Below are positions 7,531 to 15,768 of a stretch of DNA of 32,562 bases, in pieces. How positions within the stretch are numbered: position 1 is the first letter of the stretch; every line of letters starts with the position of its first letter. This DNA is from an uncultured Bacteroidales bacterium (GTDB lineage: Bacteria > Bacteroidota > Bacteroidia > Bacteroidales > UBA932), in the NCBI GenBank assembly GCA_947302175.1, contig CAMYVB010000019.1:1-32562 (forward strand). The letters are read 5' to 3'. Both the position numbers and the translations under genes were made by a program. The notes beneath the pieces are model-generated. The model was not told the DNA's origin. It saw only the letters and a list, made by a program, of their open reading frames with translations, and searched no databases.

Positions 7531-8628
7531 TTATTTTTTATAGTTTGGCTGATAAAAACGCTTTTTGACGACTACGCAGGGAAAGCTGCGGGTGCGCACC
7601 CGGACGGCGAGCGGGGTGCCGAGGGCGGCGTGCGCTGCATCGACAAGGGCGAAGCAGAGGCTCTTGCCAAGGCTCGGAGAATGGTAGCCTGTAGTGACTA
7701 CGCCCACTTCCGCTCCTTCGGGAGTTAAAACGGGGTATCCGGCGCGGGCAACCGCCTTTCCTTCGATTTCGAGGCCCACGACTTTCTGTTTGACGCCTTC
7801 CGCCTTCTGGGCGGCGAGGGCGTCACGGCCAACGAACTCCTTATCCAGCTTGCAGAACATGCCGAGGCCGGCTTCGACGGGGCTGATATGATCGCTCAGC
7901 TCATCGCCGTAGAGGGGCAGGCCTGCTTCGAAGCGCAGGGTGTCGCGGCATCCCAGGCCGCAGGGAACAACGCCCGCCTTGAGAAGGGTGTTCCAAAGCT
8001 CCACTGTAGCTTCGGGGCTGGCATAGAGCTCGAATCCGTCCTCGCCGGTGTAACCGGTGCGGCTCACTATCATGCGCTTTCCGCCCCTGCTGCTGTCATA
8101 GAACTCGTAGAAGCCAAGGCTCGCGGCCTTCGTTTCGCCCAGCACTTCGACGGCTATTTTCTCGGCCCCGGGGCCCTGGAGGGCAATCTGGCCCCAATGC
8201 TCTGACTGATTATCTATCTTAACATCAAACCCGCCCGCATGCGCTTTCAGGTGGGCGAAATCTTTGGCTATGTTTGCCGCGTTCACGACCAGCAGGTAGT
8301 GCTGAGGCTCGGCCTCGCGGTACACCAGGAGGTCGTCCACGGTCCCGCCGTCCTCCTTGAGGAGCATGCCGTAGACTATCTTGCCCGGCTCGGTGGGAGC
8401 GAAATTGGTGAAGACGTGATTGACATAGCGCTCCGCGTCGGGGCCGCTGACGAATATCTCGCCCATGTGCGAGACGTCGAACATGCCCGCTGCTGTGCGC
8501 ACCGCCTCATGCTCATTCAATATAGAGGAATACTGTATCGGCATGTCGAAACCCGCGAAGGGGCTCATCTTTGCGCCGAGGGCCACGTGAGAGGCGTGGA
8601 GAGGAGTTATGAGAAGATTTTCTTCCAT
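7531..8628 (-). CDS. gcvT: Aminomethyltransferase (T protein)
   Basis: A 365-residue tetrahydrofolate-dependent aminomethyltransferase that releases ammonia and forms 5,10-methylene-THF from the GcvH-bound intermediate. Recognised by the N-terminal block [41 protein letters not shown] and [19 protein letters not shown], with a C-terminal barrel ending [15 protein letters not shown]. Length is normal for the family. Ten bases separate it from the ureohydrolase-like gene upstream, and 9 from gcvH. Confidence 0.97.
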   Translation of the reverse strand: MEENLLITPLHASHVALGAKMSPFAGFDMPIQYSSILNEHEAVRTAAGMFDVSHMGEIFVSGPDAERYVNHVFTNFAPTEPGKIVYGMLLKEDGGTVDDLLVYREAEPQHYLLVVNAANIAKDFAHLKAHAGGFDVKIDNQSEHWGQIALQGPGAEKIAVEVLGETKAASLGFYEFYDSSRGGKRMIVSRTGYTGEDGFELYASPEATVELWNTLLKAGVVPCGLGCRDTLRFEAGLPLYGDELSDHISPVEAGLGMFCKLDKEFVGRDALAAQKAEGVKQKVVGLEIEGKAVARAGYPVLTPEGAEVGVVTTGYHSPSLGKSLCFALVDAAHAALGTPLAVRVRTRSFPCVVVKKRFYQPNYKK

Positions 8629-8638
8629 CTGTCTTTGG

Positions 8639-9313
8639 TTATTGGTCGCGTAAATTTAGTAAAAAATCCTGAAGGATGGTATTGGTCTCGAGATTGACTG
8701 CGGCGTCGTACCTGCTGCCGCCTTTGAGGAAGGAAATTTCGCCGCAGACGTCGGCGCCGATTATGCGGCGGCCCGCGCAGAGACAGGCGATTGCGCTCAG
8801 GAGATCGTCGAGCATCAATTCGCCCTGGTCCCAGGTGGTGCGAGCAGAGCAGCGGCAAAGTATGTCCTTGTCTATGGAGAGGTACAGGGGAAGTCCTGAG
8901 GGCTCGAGCGACGGGAGCGGACGCGCTCCGTCAATCCAGCAATCCCTTTTCATCAGCGGGAGCGTCCCTCGCGCCTCCCCCACCCAGCTTCCGCAGCTCA
9001 GGACTTCTCCGCCGAAAGAGGGCGCCTGGTCGTCGCTATGGTGGTCGAAAAGCAACAGCTCGAAAGGTTCGCGTATCTTTTCCAGCCAAAAAAGGGAGAC
9101 GTAATGATAGTCGCCGCTGTCAATCCAGTGTATGCCCTCGGAGCCGTAGGGCGCAATCGCAGTGCGTATGGCGGAAGCAGCCTCGGAGGAACAATAGAAT
9201 TCGCAGCCTTCCAAAGCGCTAAAATCAAGCGTTTCCGCCCCTTTGGGGAGGAAGCCCTGCTCGGGATAGGCTCCGGAGAAGTTCATAATTACGCTGAAAA
9301 AGGGCTTAGGCAC
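8639..9313 (-). CDS. Compact arginase/ureohydrolase-fold protein
   Basis: A 224-residue protein with all metal-ligand motifs of the ureohydrolase (arginase, agmatinase, formiminoglutamase) fold in order: SGDYH (GGDH-like), FDHHSDD (DxHxD), SIDKDI (SxDxD) and DVCGE near the end (EVNP-like). The six expected ligands (one His, Asp-His-Asp, two Asp) are all present, so a binuclear-metal hydrolase is likely. It is clearly shorter than arginases (about 300 residues), so substrate-binding loops are reduced and the substrate cannot be read from sequence. The start is GTG at 9313; ATG at 9286 (MNFSGAY) is possible. It leads the gcv operon, 10 bp before gcvT, which suggests a link to ammonia, one-carbon or amino-acid breakdown. 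Confidence 0.75.
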   Translation of the reverse strand: MPKPFFSVIMNFSGAYPEQGFLPKGAETLDFSALEGCEFYCSSEAASAIRTAIAPYGSEGIHWIDSGDYHYVSLFWLEKIREPFELLLFDHHSDDQAPSFGGEVLSCGSWVGEARGTLPLMKRDCWIDGARPLPSLEPSGLPLYLSIDKDILCRCSARTTWDQGELMLDDLLSAIACLCAGRRIIGADVCGEISFLKGGSRYDAAVNLETNTILQDFLLNLRDQ

Positions 9314-9327
9314 GGCTTCAATTCAAT

Positions 9328-9380
9328 ATTTTTTATAAAAATAGCAAAAAAACACCAATACAAAAGATTTTTTATAAAAA
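9328..9380. repeat. Palindromic direct repeat in divergent promoter
   Basis: The 14-mer ATTTTTTATAAAAA occurs at 9328-9341 and again at 9367-9380, 39 bp apart centre to centre. Its core TTTTTATAAAAA is a perfect palindrome. The pair fills the gap between the divergent gcv operon and the 9420 gene, so it could be a paired operator, UP-like elements, or simple AT-rich promoter DNA. Confidence 0.5.
9336..9343 (-). promoter_or_regulatory. Possible -7 box for the gcv operon
   Basis: On the minus strand 9343-9336 reads TATTTTTA, one base from the Bacteroidetes -7 consensus TAnnTTTG. A TTTTG lies 17 bp upstream (9365-9361) as a possible -33 element. It is 23 bp before the GTG start of the ureohydrolase-like gene. 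Confidence 0.35.
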
Positions 9381-9386
9381 ATTTAA

Positions 9387-9394
9387 TATATTTG
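9387..9394 (+). promoter_or_regulatory. Bacteroidetes -7 box for the 9420 gene
   Basis: TATATTTG fits TAnnTTTG exactly, 25 bp before the ATG at 9420. No clear TTTG -33 element is seen at the usual distance. Confidence 0.5.
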
Positions 9395-9419
9395 CAAGGA
9401 TATGATTATTCGCCCTTAA

Positions 9420-9884
9420 ATGAGCTCAGAAGTCACTTTTCCTCTCGATCAGGAGAAAGTCTACTACTCCACGGACTTTCTCACCCTCGACACCCCCGAG
9501 GGAGAGGTGACGCTCAAGTTGGGCGCCTGGCTCAATGAAGACCCTGTCCGCATCCACAGGATGGTAGTGCGCGAAAAGGTCCTCCACGTGGACGAATTCG
9601 AAGTCCTCTCCCCCCTGGTGAGCAAGCTCCGCCGCGCCGACCCCGACTATTACAAGCGCTACATGGGTCTTCAGCTCGTCATCGACTACCCGGGCTACAG
9701 CACGGGCATAAAGGCCAAAATCCCCTTCGAGAACGATCCCGTCGGTTTCTACCGCTGGTACCGCAAGCTCAAGCACGAGGACAAGGTCTATCTTTCCATC
9801 CCCAACCAGATCATCCTGTTCCAGAAGGTCGCCATGATGGACCGCAAGGTCCTTCTCAAGAAAGACCTCGACATGGTAAGGTAA
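9420..9884 (+). CDS. Conserved-looking protein of unknown function
   Basis: A 154-residue soluble protein that I do not recognise. It has no signal peptide and no membrane segment. The composition is rich in charged residues and beta-prone stretches (VVREKVLHVDEFEVLSPLV, GLQLVIDYPGY). Near the C-terminus an aromatic/basic segment, YRWYRKLKHEDKVYLSIP, precedes QIILFQKVAMMDRKVLLKKD. The promoter box is 25 bp upstream and the M16 peptidase gene starts 20 bp downstream, so the two may be co-transcribed. Codon use matches the neighbouring genes, which supports a real gene. Confidence 0.75.
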   Translation: MSSEVTFPLDQEKVYYSTDFLTLDTPEGEVTLKLGAWLNEDPVRIHRMVVREKVLHVDEFEVLSPLVSKLRRADPDYYKRYMGLQLVIDYPGYSTGIKAKIPFENDPVGFYRWYRKLKHEDKVYLSIPNQIILFQKVAMMDRKVLLKKDLDMVR

Positions 9885-9903
9885 CAAAACCCAATCTTTA
9901 AAT

Positions 9904-12765
9904 ATGAAGAAATTTATCATCACCCTTGCCGTTCTCCTCTCGGGAGCGGCCCTCGCTCCGGCTCAGCAGCCCACGCGCGAGCAAATGGAGGCCATGATCG
10001 CCCAGATGCCCCAGCTTCCTGTCAGCAGTGAAGTACGCATCGGCCATCTCGACAACGGCCTGACGTACTACATCCGCCACAACGCCCTCCCCGAGGGCCG
10101 CGCCGAGTTCTATCTCGCGACCGACGCCGGCGCCATACTCGAAGAGCAGCCTTCCCAGGACGGCCTAGCCCACTTCCTCGAGCACATGTGCTTTAACGGC
10201 ACGGAGCACTTCCCCGGCAAGGGCATCCTCGACTACCTGCGCTCCATAGGCGCTGAGTTCGGACGCAATATCAACGCCTCCACCGGCTTCGAAGAGACCC
10301 AGTACATGCTCAACAACATCCCCGTCCAGCGCGAGGGCGTAGTTGACACCTGCCTGATGATACTCTGCGATTACTCCCACTACGTGCTCAACGAGCCCGC
10401 CGAGATCGACGCAGAGCGCGGCGTCATAATCGAGGAGCGCCGCCAGAGGCGCAACGCCGAGTGGCGCTCGATGGAGAAGTCCCTCCCCATCTTCTTCGGC
10501 CCCGAAGACAAAAAGGCCATCTGCACCCTCATCGGCACCCAGGAGCACCTCGAGACTTTCAAATATGAAAGCATCGTGGAGTTCTACCACACCTGGTACC
10601 ACCCCGGCCGCCAGGCCGTCATCGTGGTCGGCGACGTGGACGTTGACCGCACCGAGCAGCGCATAAAGGACATCTTCGGCGTCGTTCCCGCCAAGGAGAA
10701 CGCCCTTCCCAAGCCCATACAGACCATCGCTGACCACTCCGAGCCCCGCGTCGGCATCATCACCGACCCCGAGGCTTCGAATGTTTCCGTCGAGCTCATC
10801 TGGCACGACGAAGCCATGCCCGAGGCCATCAATTCCACTCCCGTGGGCCTGATGACAGACATCATCAAGAGCATCATGTCCATGGTGATGCGTGAGCGCT
10901 TCTCCGACATCACTTCCAAGCCCGATTCACCCTACCTCAGCGGCTATTTCGGCATCACCGACCTCATCTATGAGGACATCGAGGCCGTCATGGGCTCCGT
11001 CACCCTCAAGGAGGACGACATCCTCGGCGGCCTGAAGGCATTCTACACCGAGCTTGTGCGTCTCCAGCGCTACGGCGTGACCACCGCCGAGTTCAACCGC
11101 GCCAAGGCCGACTACCTCACCATGATGGAGAACAGGGTCAAGCGCGCCTCCACCCGCCAGAACGCCGAGTTCGTGCGTCCCATGATATCCCACTTCTTCG
11201 ACAAGCAGCCTCTCATGGAGCCCGCAGACCAGCTCGAGATCGTCAAGATGGTATTCGGCCAGCTCAATGAGACCGCCATCAACCAGACAGCAGCCCAGCT
11301 CTTCGGCCCCAAGAATTTCGTGATGGTATACGACGGCCCCGAAAAGGAAGGCCTCGCAACCCCCACCGCCGAGCAGCTCCTGAGCGTCATCGCCGAGGTG
11401 AACGCTTCCGAAATCTCCGCCCCCGAGGGCGAGGAAATCCCCGAAGCATTCCTCAACCCCGACAAGCTGAAGGGCGCCAAGGTTAAGAAGAGCGCAACCA
11501 CCATCTTCGACGCCACCGAGTGGACGCTCGCAAACGGCGTCGTCGTCACCGTCTATCCCACCGAGCTCGCCAAGGACCAGATACTCTTCAATCTGTCCAA
11601 GGACGGCGGCCTGAGCCTCGTTTCCGACGAGGACCTCGCCTCCTTCGACGACAACGTCTTCAGCCTGTTCAGGAACAACAGCGGCGTTTCCTCCTTCTCC
11701 GGCACCACCGTTTCCAAGATGCTCACCGGCAAGAGCGTGTCTGTCAACCCCTATTTCAGCAACCTCAGCCACGGCATCAGCGGCCGCTCCACGGTCAAGG
11801 ACCTCGAGACCGGCTTCCAGCTCCTCTATCTCTACTACACCGATCCCAGGTTCGACAAGGAAGAATGGGACAACGGCATCAAGCAGCTTGAGGCCGTCCT
11901 TCCCAACCTCGCCAGCCAGCCCGACTACAAGCTCCAGGCCGAGATGTACAAGACCCTCTTCAACAGCCCCCGCCAAGAGCTCATCTCCGAGGCAAAGCTA
12001 GCCAAGGCAGACCTTGCCGTCGTCGAGAAGAACTGGAAAGCTCTCTTCAAGGACGCAGCCGGCGCCAAGCTGGTCATCGTCGGCGATGTGAATCCCGAGG
12101 CCATCAAACCCCTCGTCGAGAAGTACATAGGTTCCCTGCCTAAAGGCAAGAAAGCCCTCAGCTGGAAGAACAACAACGACGGTCTCGTAAGGGGCAAGGT
12201 CGAGAACGTCTTCACAGCCGACATGCAGACTCCCAAGAGCACCGTCCTGCAGGTCTGGAGCGTCGACACTCCTTTCACCCACGAGAAGGACGCAGCCCTG
12301 GACGCCATTTCCTACATCCTCGACATGAGGTATGTCAACACCCTCCGCGAGGAAGAGGGCGGCACCTACGGCGCTTCCACCAATTGCAGGATCAACCGCC
12401 GTCCCGAAGAGAGGGCAATGATCCAGGTCTACTTCGACTGCAAGCCCGCCCTCTGCGACAAGCTCCGCGAAATCGCCATCAAGGTCATTAAGGACCTCGC
12501 CGAGAACGGTCCCACTGAGGAGGAAGTCACCATGGCCAAGCTCAATCTCCAGAAGAACCTTCCTGAGAGCCGTCAGCGCAACCAGTACTGGATGAGCGGC
12601 ATACAGTACTTCAACGACTACGGTGAGAATGTCGATGTGGCCGGCGAGGCCGCCATCGAGGCCCTCACTCCCGCCGCCGTCCAGGCAGCCGTGAAGGAGT
12701 TCGTCTCCAGCGAGAATTTCATAGAGCTCGTCATGAAGCCCGCCGCCTCCGCCGAAGCCGAATAA
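9904..12765 (+). CDS. Periplasmic M16 zinc peptidase (two-repeat)
   Basis: A 953-residue exported pitrilysin/insulinase-family peptidase. The signal peptide MKKFIITLAVLLSGAALAPA is followed by two M16 modules. The first has the inverted zinc motif H90-F-L-E93-H94 and a downstream Glu in EIDAERGVIIEE (about 171), completing the metal site. The second module (from about 540) lacks HxxEH and should be the structural partner half, as is usual. Length matches Bacteroidetes M16 proteins that degrade peptides in the periplasm. Codons are almost uniformly C-ending, which suggests high expression. It starts 20 bp after the unknown gene and ends just before a strong terminator. The substrate is unknown. 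Confidence 0.93.
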   Translation: MKKFIITLAVLLSGAALAPAQQPTREQMEAMIAQMPQLPVSSEVRIGHLDNGLTYYIRHNALPEGRAEFYLATDAGAILEEQPSQDGLAHFLEHMCFNGTEHFPGKGILDYLRSIGAEFGRNINASTGFEETQYMLNNIPVQREGVVDTCLMILCDYSHYVLNEPAEIDAERGVIIEERRQRRNAEWRSMEKSLPIFFGPEDKKAICTLIGTQEHLETFKYESIVEFYHTWYHPGRQAVIVVGDVDVDRTEQRIKDIFGVVPAKENALPKPIQTIADHSEPRVGIITDPEASNVSVELIWHDEAMPEAINSTPVGLMTDIIKSIMSMVMRERFSDITSKPDSPYLSGYFGITDLIYEDIEAVMGSVTLKEDDILGGLKAFYTELVRLQRYGVTTAEFNRAKADYLTMMENRVKRASTRQNAEFVRPMISHFFDKQPLMEPADQLEIVKMVFGQLNETAINQTAAQLFGPKNFVMVYDGPEKEGLATPTAEQLLSVIAEVNASEISAPEGEEIPEAFLNPDKLKGAKVKKSATTIFDATEWTLANGVVVTVYPTELAKDQILFNLSKDGGLSLVSDEDLASFDDNVFSLFRNNSGVSSFSGTTVSKMLTGKSVSVNPYFSNLSHGISGRSTVKDLETGFQLLYLYYTDPRFDKEEWDNGIKQLEAVLPNLASQPDYKLQAEMYKTLFNSPRQELISEAKLAKADLAVVEKNWKALFKDAAGAKLVIVGDVNPEAIKPLVEKYIGSLPKGKKALSWKNNNDGLVRGKVENVFTADMQTPKSTVLQVWSVDTPFTHEKDAALDAISYILDMRYVNTLREEEGGTYGASTNCRINRRPEERAMIQVYFDCKPALCDKLREIAIKVIKDLAENGPTEEEVTMAKLNLQKNLPESRQRNQYWMSGIQYFNDYGENVDVAGEAAIEALTPAAVQAAVKEFVSSENFIELVMKPAASAEAE

Positions 12766-12777
12766 TCACCCTCCATA

Positions 12778-12816
12778 CCAAAAAGAGGTCGACCTTCCCG
12801 GTCGACCTCTTTTTGG
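12778..12816. terminator. Strong bidirectional intrinsic terminator
   Basis: CCAAAAAGAGGTCGACC (12778-12794) and its exact complement (12800-12816) form a 17-bp stem with a TTCCC loop. It gives an A-tract before and a T-tract within the stem on both strands. It lies 13 bp after the M16 stop and also faces the 3' end of guaA, so it can serve both convergent genes. Confidence 0.93.
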
Positions 12817-12837
12817 TTCAGTATTTACGCTGCGGCT

Positions 12838-12861
12838 GGTCCCTGAGCCTGTCGAAGGGCC
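12838..12861. repeat. Single copy of the CCCTGAGC repeat
   Basis: GGT followed by CCCTGAGCCTGTCGAAGG and GCC. It is the same unit as the array at 31006-31182 (GAGCCT variant) and the terminator at 16876. The ends GG(T)CCCT and AGGGCC can pair. There is no T-run here, so it is not itself an obvious terminator. Confidence 0.8.
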
Positions 12862-12881
12862 GCGTGCGTGGGCGTTGTGGA

Positions 12882-12908
12882 GGATGAAGGAAATAATATC
12901 CTTCATCC
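12882..12908. repeat. 10-bp hairpin downstream of guaA
   Basis: GGATGAAGGA (12882-12891) and TCCTTCATCC (12899-12908) are exact complements around an AATAATA loop, 24 bp beyond the guaA stop. No T-run follows on the minus strand. It may be a 3'-end stabiliser of the guaA transcript. Confidence 0.6.
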
Positions 12909-12931
12909 GCGTAGGCTGCAGCTTTGATTAG

Positions 12932-14452
12932 CTACTGCCATTCGATAGTTGCCGGGGGTTTGGAGGAAATGTCGTAGCAGACGCGATTGACCCCTTTGAC
13001 TTTGTTGATAATTTCGTTGGAAACCTCCTGCAGGAACTCGCGGGGCAGGTCAGCCCAATCGGCGGTCATGGCATCAACGCTCGTAACGGCGCGTAAGGCC
13101 ACGGCGCGTTCGTAGGTCCTTTCGTCGCCCATAACGCCAACCGTGCTGTCATTGAGCAGGATGGCGCCGGCCTGCCAGACCTTGTCGTAAAGGCCCCAGG
13201 CGCGAAGCTTCTTAATAAATATGTCATCGACATTCTGGAGGACGGCGATCTTTTCGCTCGTCACATCGCCCATGATGCGAACGGCAAGGCCGGGACCGGG
13301 GAAAGGATGACGGCCGATCAGCGTCTCGGGAATGCCGAGAACGCGGCCCACCTCGCGTACTTCGTCCTTAAAGAGCCATTTGAGAGGCTCGCAAAGCTTG
13401 AGAGCCATGCGCTCGGGAAGACCGCCAACGTTATGATGGCTCTTGATAGTCTTGCCCGTAATATTCAGGCTCTCGATGCGGTCGGGATAGATGGTGCCCT
13501 GGGCGAGCCACTTCACGCCATCGATCTTGGCAGCCTCGGCGTCGAACACCTTGATGAAATCCGCGCCTATTATCTTTCTCTTGCGCTCAGGGTCTTCTAC
13601 TCCCGCGAGATCATTATAAAACAGCTCCGAAGCATCAACGCCTATCACATTGAGTCCCAGGCCAAGATAAGTGTCAAGGACTTCTTTGAATTCATTCTTG
13701 CGAAGAAGGCCGTGGTCGACGAAAATGCAATTCAGCCTGTCGCCTATGGCCCTGTTCAAAAGCACGGCGGCTACCGATGAATCCACTCCGCCGCTGAGGC
13801 CGAGAACCACCTTGTCATCGCCTAACTGAGCCTTAAGCTCGGCTATGGTCGTGTCGATAAACGACTCGGGGTCCCACTCGCCACGGCTGCCGCAAATGCC
13901 GCATACGAAGTTCTCTATCAACTTCTTACCAATCAGGCTGTGCTCCACTTCGGGGTGGAACTGCACGCCCCATACGGGAAGCGATGAGCTGCGGAACGCG
14001 GCCAGCTCGACTGACCCTGTAGAAGCGATGCGCCTGTAGCCCTGAGGCAGAGCCGTAATCGAATCGCCGTGACTCATCCATACCTGCGTGCCGCCTTCAA
14101 TACCCTGCAGCAGGGGGTCGGATGACTCAACCCTTTCAAGCATGGCCCTGCCGTACTCGCGGGACTGCACGCTTTCCACCTTGCCGCCGAACTCGTAGCT
14201 CAGGAGCTGAGCCCCGTAGCATATGCCCAGCAGGGGGTATTTGCCCACGATCTGCGAAAGGTCGGGATGGAAAGAATCCGGGGCATAGACGCTCAGCGGC
14301 GAGCCACTGAGGATGACACCTATTATATCAGGGTCCCCTGCGGGGAATTTATTATAAGGAAGGATTTCGCAGAAAGTGCGCATTTCCCTGACCCTGCGGC
14401 CTATCAGCTGGGTGGTCTGGGAGCCGAAATCAAGGATGATTATCTTTTGCAT
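12932..14452 (-). CDS. guaA: GMP synthase (glutamine-hydrolysing)
   Basis: A 506-residue bifunctional enzyme that converts XMP to GMP with glutamine and ATP, the last step of de novo GMP synthesis. The N-terminal class I glutaminase has nucleophile C78 in GICYGAQ and the His/Glu pair in QFHPEVEH (H166, E168). The ATP-pyrophosphatase domain has the P-loop LSGGVDSS (219-226) and [11 protein letters not shown]. The C-terminal dimerisation domain ends with the invariant KPPATIEW. It is monocistronic, with its own promoter box (14476-14469), and divergent from the sphingolipid-type cluster. Confidence 0.99.
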   Translation of the reverse strand: MQKIIILDFGSQTTQLIGRRVREMRTFCEILPYNKFPAGDPDIIGVILSGSPLSVYAPDSFHPDLSQIVGKYPLLGICYGAQLLSYEFGGKVESVQSREYGRAMLERVESSDPLLQGIEGGTQVWMSHGDSITALPQGYRRIASTGSVELAAFRSSSLPVWGVQFHPEVEHSLIGKKLIENFVCGICGSRGEWDPESFIDTTIAELKAQLGDDKVVLGLSGGVDSSVAAVLLNRAIGDRLNCIFVDHGLLRKNEFKEVLDTYLGLGLNVIGVDASELFYNDLAGVEDPERKRKIIGADFIKVFDAEAAKIDGVKWLAQGTIYPDRIESLNITGKTIKSHHNVGGLPERMALKLCEPLKWLFKDEVREVGRVLGIPETLIGRHPFPGPGLAVRIMGDVTSEKIAVLQNVDDIFIKKLRAWGLYDKVWQAGAILLNDSTVGVMGDERTYERAVALRAVTSVDAMTADWADLPREFLQEVSNEIINKVKGVNRVCYDISSKPPATIEWQ

Positions 14453-14468
14453 CTGGAGTGATTTTGGG

Positions 14469-14488
14469 CAAATTTAGCCATTATGGCT
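14469..14488 (-). promoter_or_regulatory. guaA -7 box with small inverted repeat
   Basis: The minus strand reads TAAATTTG at 14476-14469, an exact TAnnTTTG match 16 bp before the guaA ATG. Directly upstream AGCCA (14476-14480) and TGGCT (14484-14488) form an inverted repeat touching the box, a possible operator. Confidence 0.6.
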
Positions 14489-14529
14489 GATTTTATGCGC
14501 GCAGGAAACACATTTTTTTGATTTTTTTC

Positions 14530-14537
14530 TATCTTTG
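14530..14537 (+). promoter_or_regulatory. -7 box for the sphingolipid-type cluster
   Basis: TATCTTTG fits TAnnTTTG, 31 bp before the ATG at 14569. Its position rules out an in-frame start at 14518, which would lie upstream of the promoter. Confidence 0.6.
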
Positions 14538-14568
14538 GCAGACTAAAACCACGAAAAAACTATTCTCG

Positions 14569-15762
14569 ATGAAAGAGACCTTAAAAGAAATTTGCGCCGG
14601 TTACACCATTGCGGACGAAGTAAAATCCATGGGTATCTACCCCTATTACCGTCCCATATCTTCCGGCCAGGACCCTGTAGTCAAAATGGCTGATGGCAGC
14701 GAAGTGCTGATGTTCGGGTCCAATTCCTATCTCGGACTTTCCGACGACCCCAGGCTCAAAGAGGCAGCAATAAAGGCAATTGAAAAATACGGCACGAGCT
14801 GCTCCGGCAGCCGCTTCCTCAACGGCACGCTCGATATCCACGAGGAGCTTGAAAGAAAGCTCGCCGCCTTCGTCGGCAAAGACGACGCCGTGACCTACAG
14901 CACAGGCTTCCAGGTCAATCTCGGAGTCGTGAGCTCCCTCGGCTTCAGGAACGGCTTCATCTTCCTCGACGCCCTCGACCACGCCTGCATCATCGACGGC
15001 AGCCGCCTGAGCTTCGCCCAGGTGCGCAAGTTCCCCCACAACGACATGGCCACCCTCGAGCGCCGTCTCAGGATTACGCCCAAGAGCGCTCCCAAGCTCA
15101 TCGTAGTGGACGGCGTTTTCTCTATGGAAGGCGACCTCACTCCACTCCCCGAGATCGTCGAGCTCTGCGAAAAGTACAACGCCTCCGTCATGGTGGACGA
15201 CGCCCACGCTTTCGGCGTCATTGGTGAAAACGGTTCCGGCACGGCCAGCCACTTCGGCCTCACCGACAAGACCGACCTCATCATGGGCACCTTCTCCAAG
15301 AGCTTCGGGTCCCTCGGCGGCTTCATCGCCGGCGACCACGACATCCTGAACTACCTCAAGCACAATTCCAGGTCGCTGATTTTCAGCGCCTCCATGACTC
15401 CCGCATCCGTCGCCGCAGCCAACGCCGCCCTCGACATCATGATCAACGAGCCCGAGCGCAGGGAGCACCTCTGGGAAGTCACTCTCCACGCCCAGAAAGC
15501 CTTCAAGGAGCGCGGTTTCGACACCGGCCACACCCAGAGCCCCATCATCCCGCTCTTCGTGCGCGACACCCTCAAGGCCATGAAGGTAGTCACCATGGCA
15601 TACGAGAAGGGAGTTTTCATCACCCCCGTCATCGCCCCCGCAGTTCCTGAAAATGACGTGCTCATCCGCTTCGCCCTCATGGCCACCCACTCCATCGAGC
15701 AGGTGGATTTCGCAGTGGATGTCCTCACAGGCATCTTCAAGGAGCTCGGCATCATAGAATAA
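14569..15762 (+). CDS. spt: Serine palmitoyltransferase
   Basis: A 397-residue PLP-dependent alpha-oxoamine synthase that should condense serine with a long-chain acyl thioester to 3-ketosphinganine, the first committed step of sphingolipid synthesis. The sequence closely follows the Bacteroides enzyme as I know it: GIYPYYRPI near residue 22, LMFGSNSYLGL, GSRFLNGTLDIHEELE, VVDGVFSMEGD, and the Schiff-base lysine K244 in MGTFSKSFGSLGGF. D210 in VMVDDAHAFG is the residue expected to contact the pyridine nitrogen. The start at 14569 is preferred over an upstream in-frame codon that lies before the promoter box. Glycine C-acetyltransferase (Kbl) and BioF are relatives, but the SNSYLGL...SRFLNGT context and the C-terminus favour SPT. 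The SDR gene follows after 6 bp. Confidence 0.88.
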   Translation: MKETLKEICAGYTIADEVKSMGIYPYYRPISSGQDPVVKMADGSEVLMFGSNSYLGLSDDPRLKEAAIKAIEKYGTSCSGSRFLNGTLDIHEELERKLAAFVGKDDAVTYSTGFQVNLGVVSSLGFRNGFIFLDALDHACIIDGSRLSFAQVRKFPHNDMATLERRLRITPKSAPKLIVVDGVFSMEGDLTPLPEIVELCEKYNASVMVDDAHAFGVIGENGSGTASHFGLTDKTDLIMGTFSKSFGSLGGFIAGDHDILNYLKHNSRSLIFSASMTPASVAAANAALDIMINEPERREHLWEVTLHAQKAFKERGFDTGHTQSPIIPLFVRDTLKAMKVVTMAYEKGVFITPVIAPAVPENDVLIRFALMATHSIEQVDFAVDVLTGIFKELGIIE

Positions 15763-15768
15763 AGCGCA

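Noticed and set aside
8893..8920. Third copy of the GAGCGACC...GGGAGCGA hairpin repeat
   Set aside because: The segment GAGCGACGGGAGCGGA lacks the 23-nt spacing and flanking stem and encodes ordinary ureohydrolase sequence; chance similarity.
14518..14568. N-terminal extension of serine palmitoyltransferase
   Set aside because: The extension would begin upstream of the TATCTTTG promoter box and is not part of the family N-terminus.
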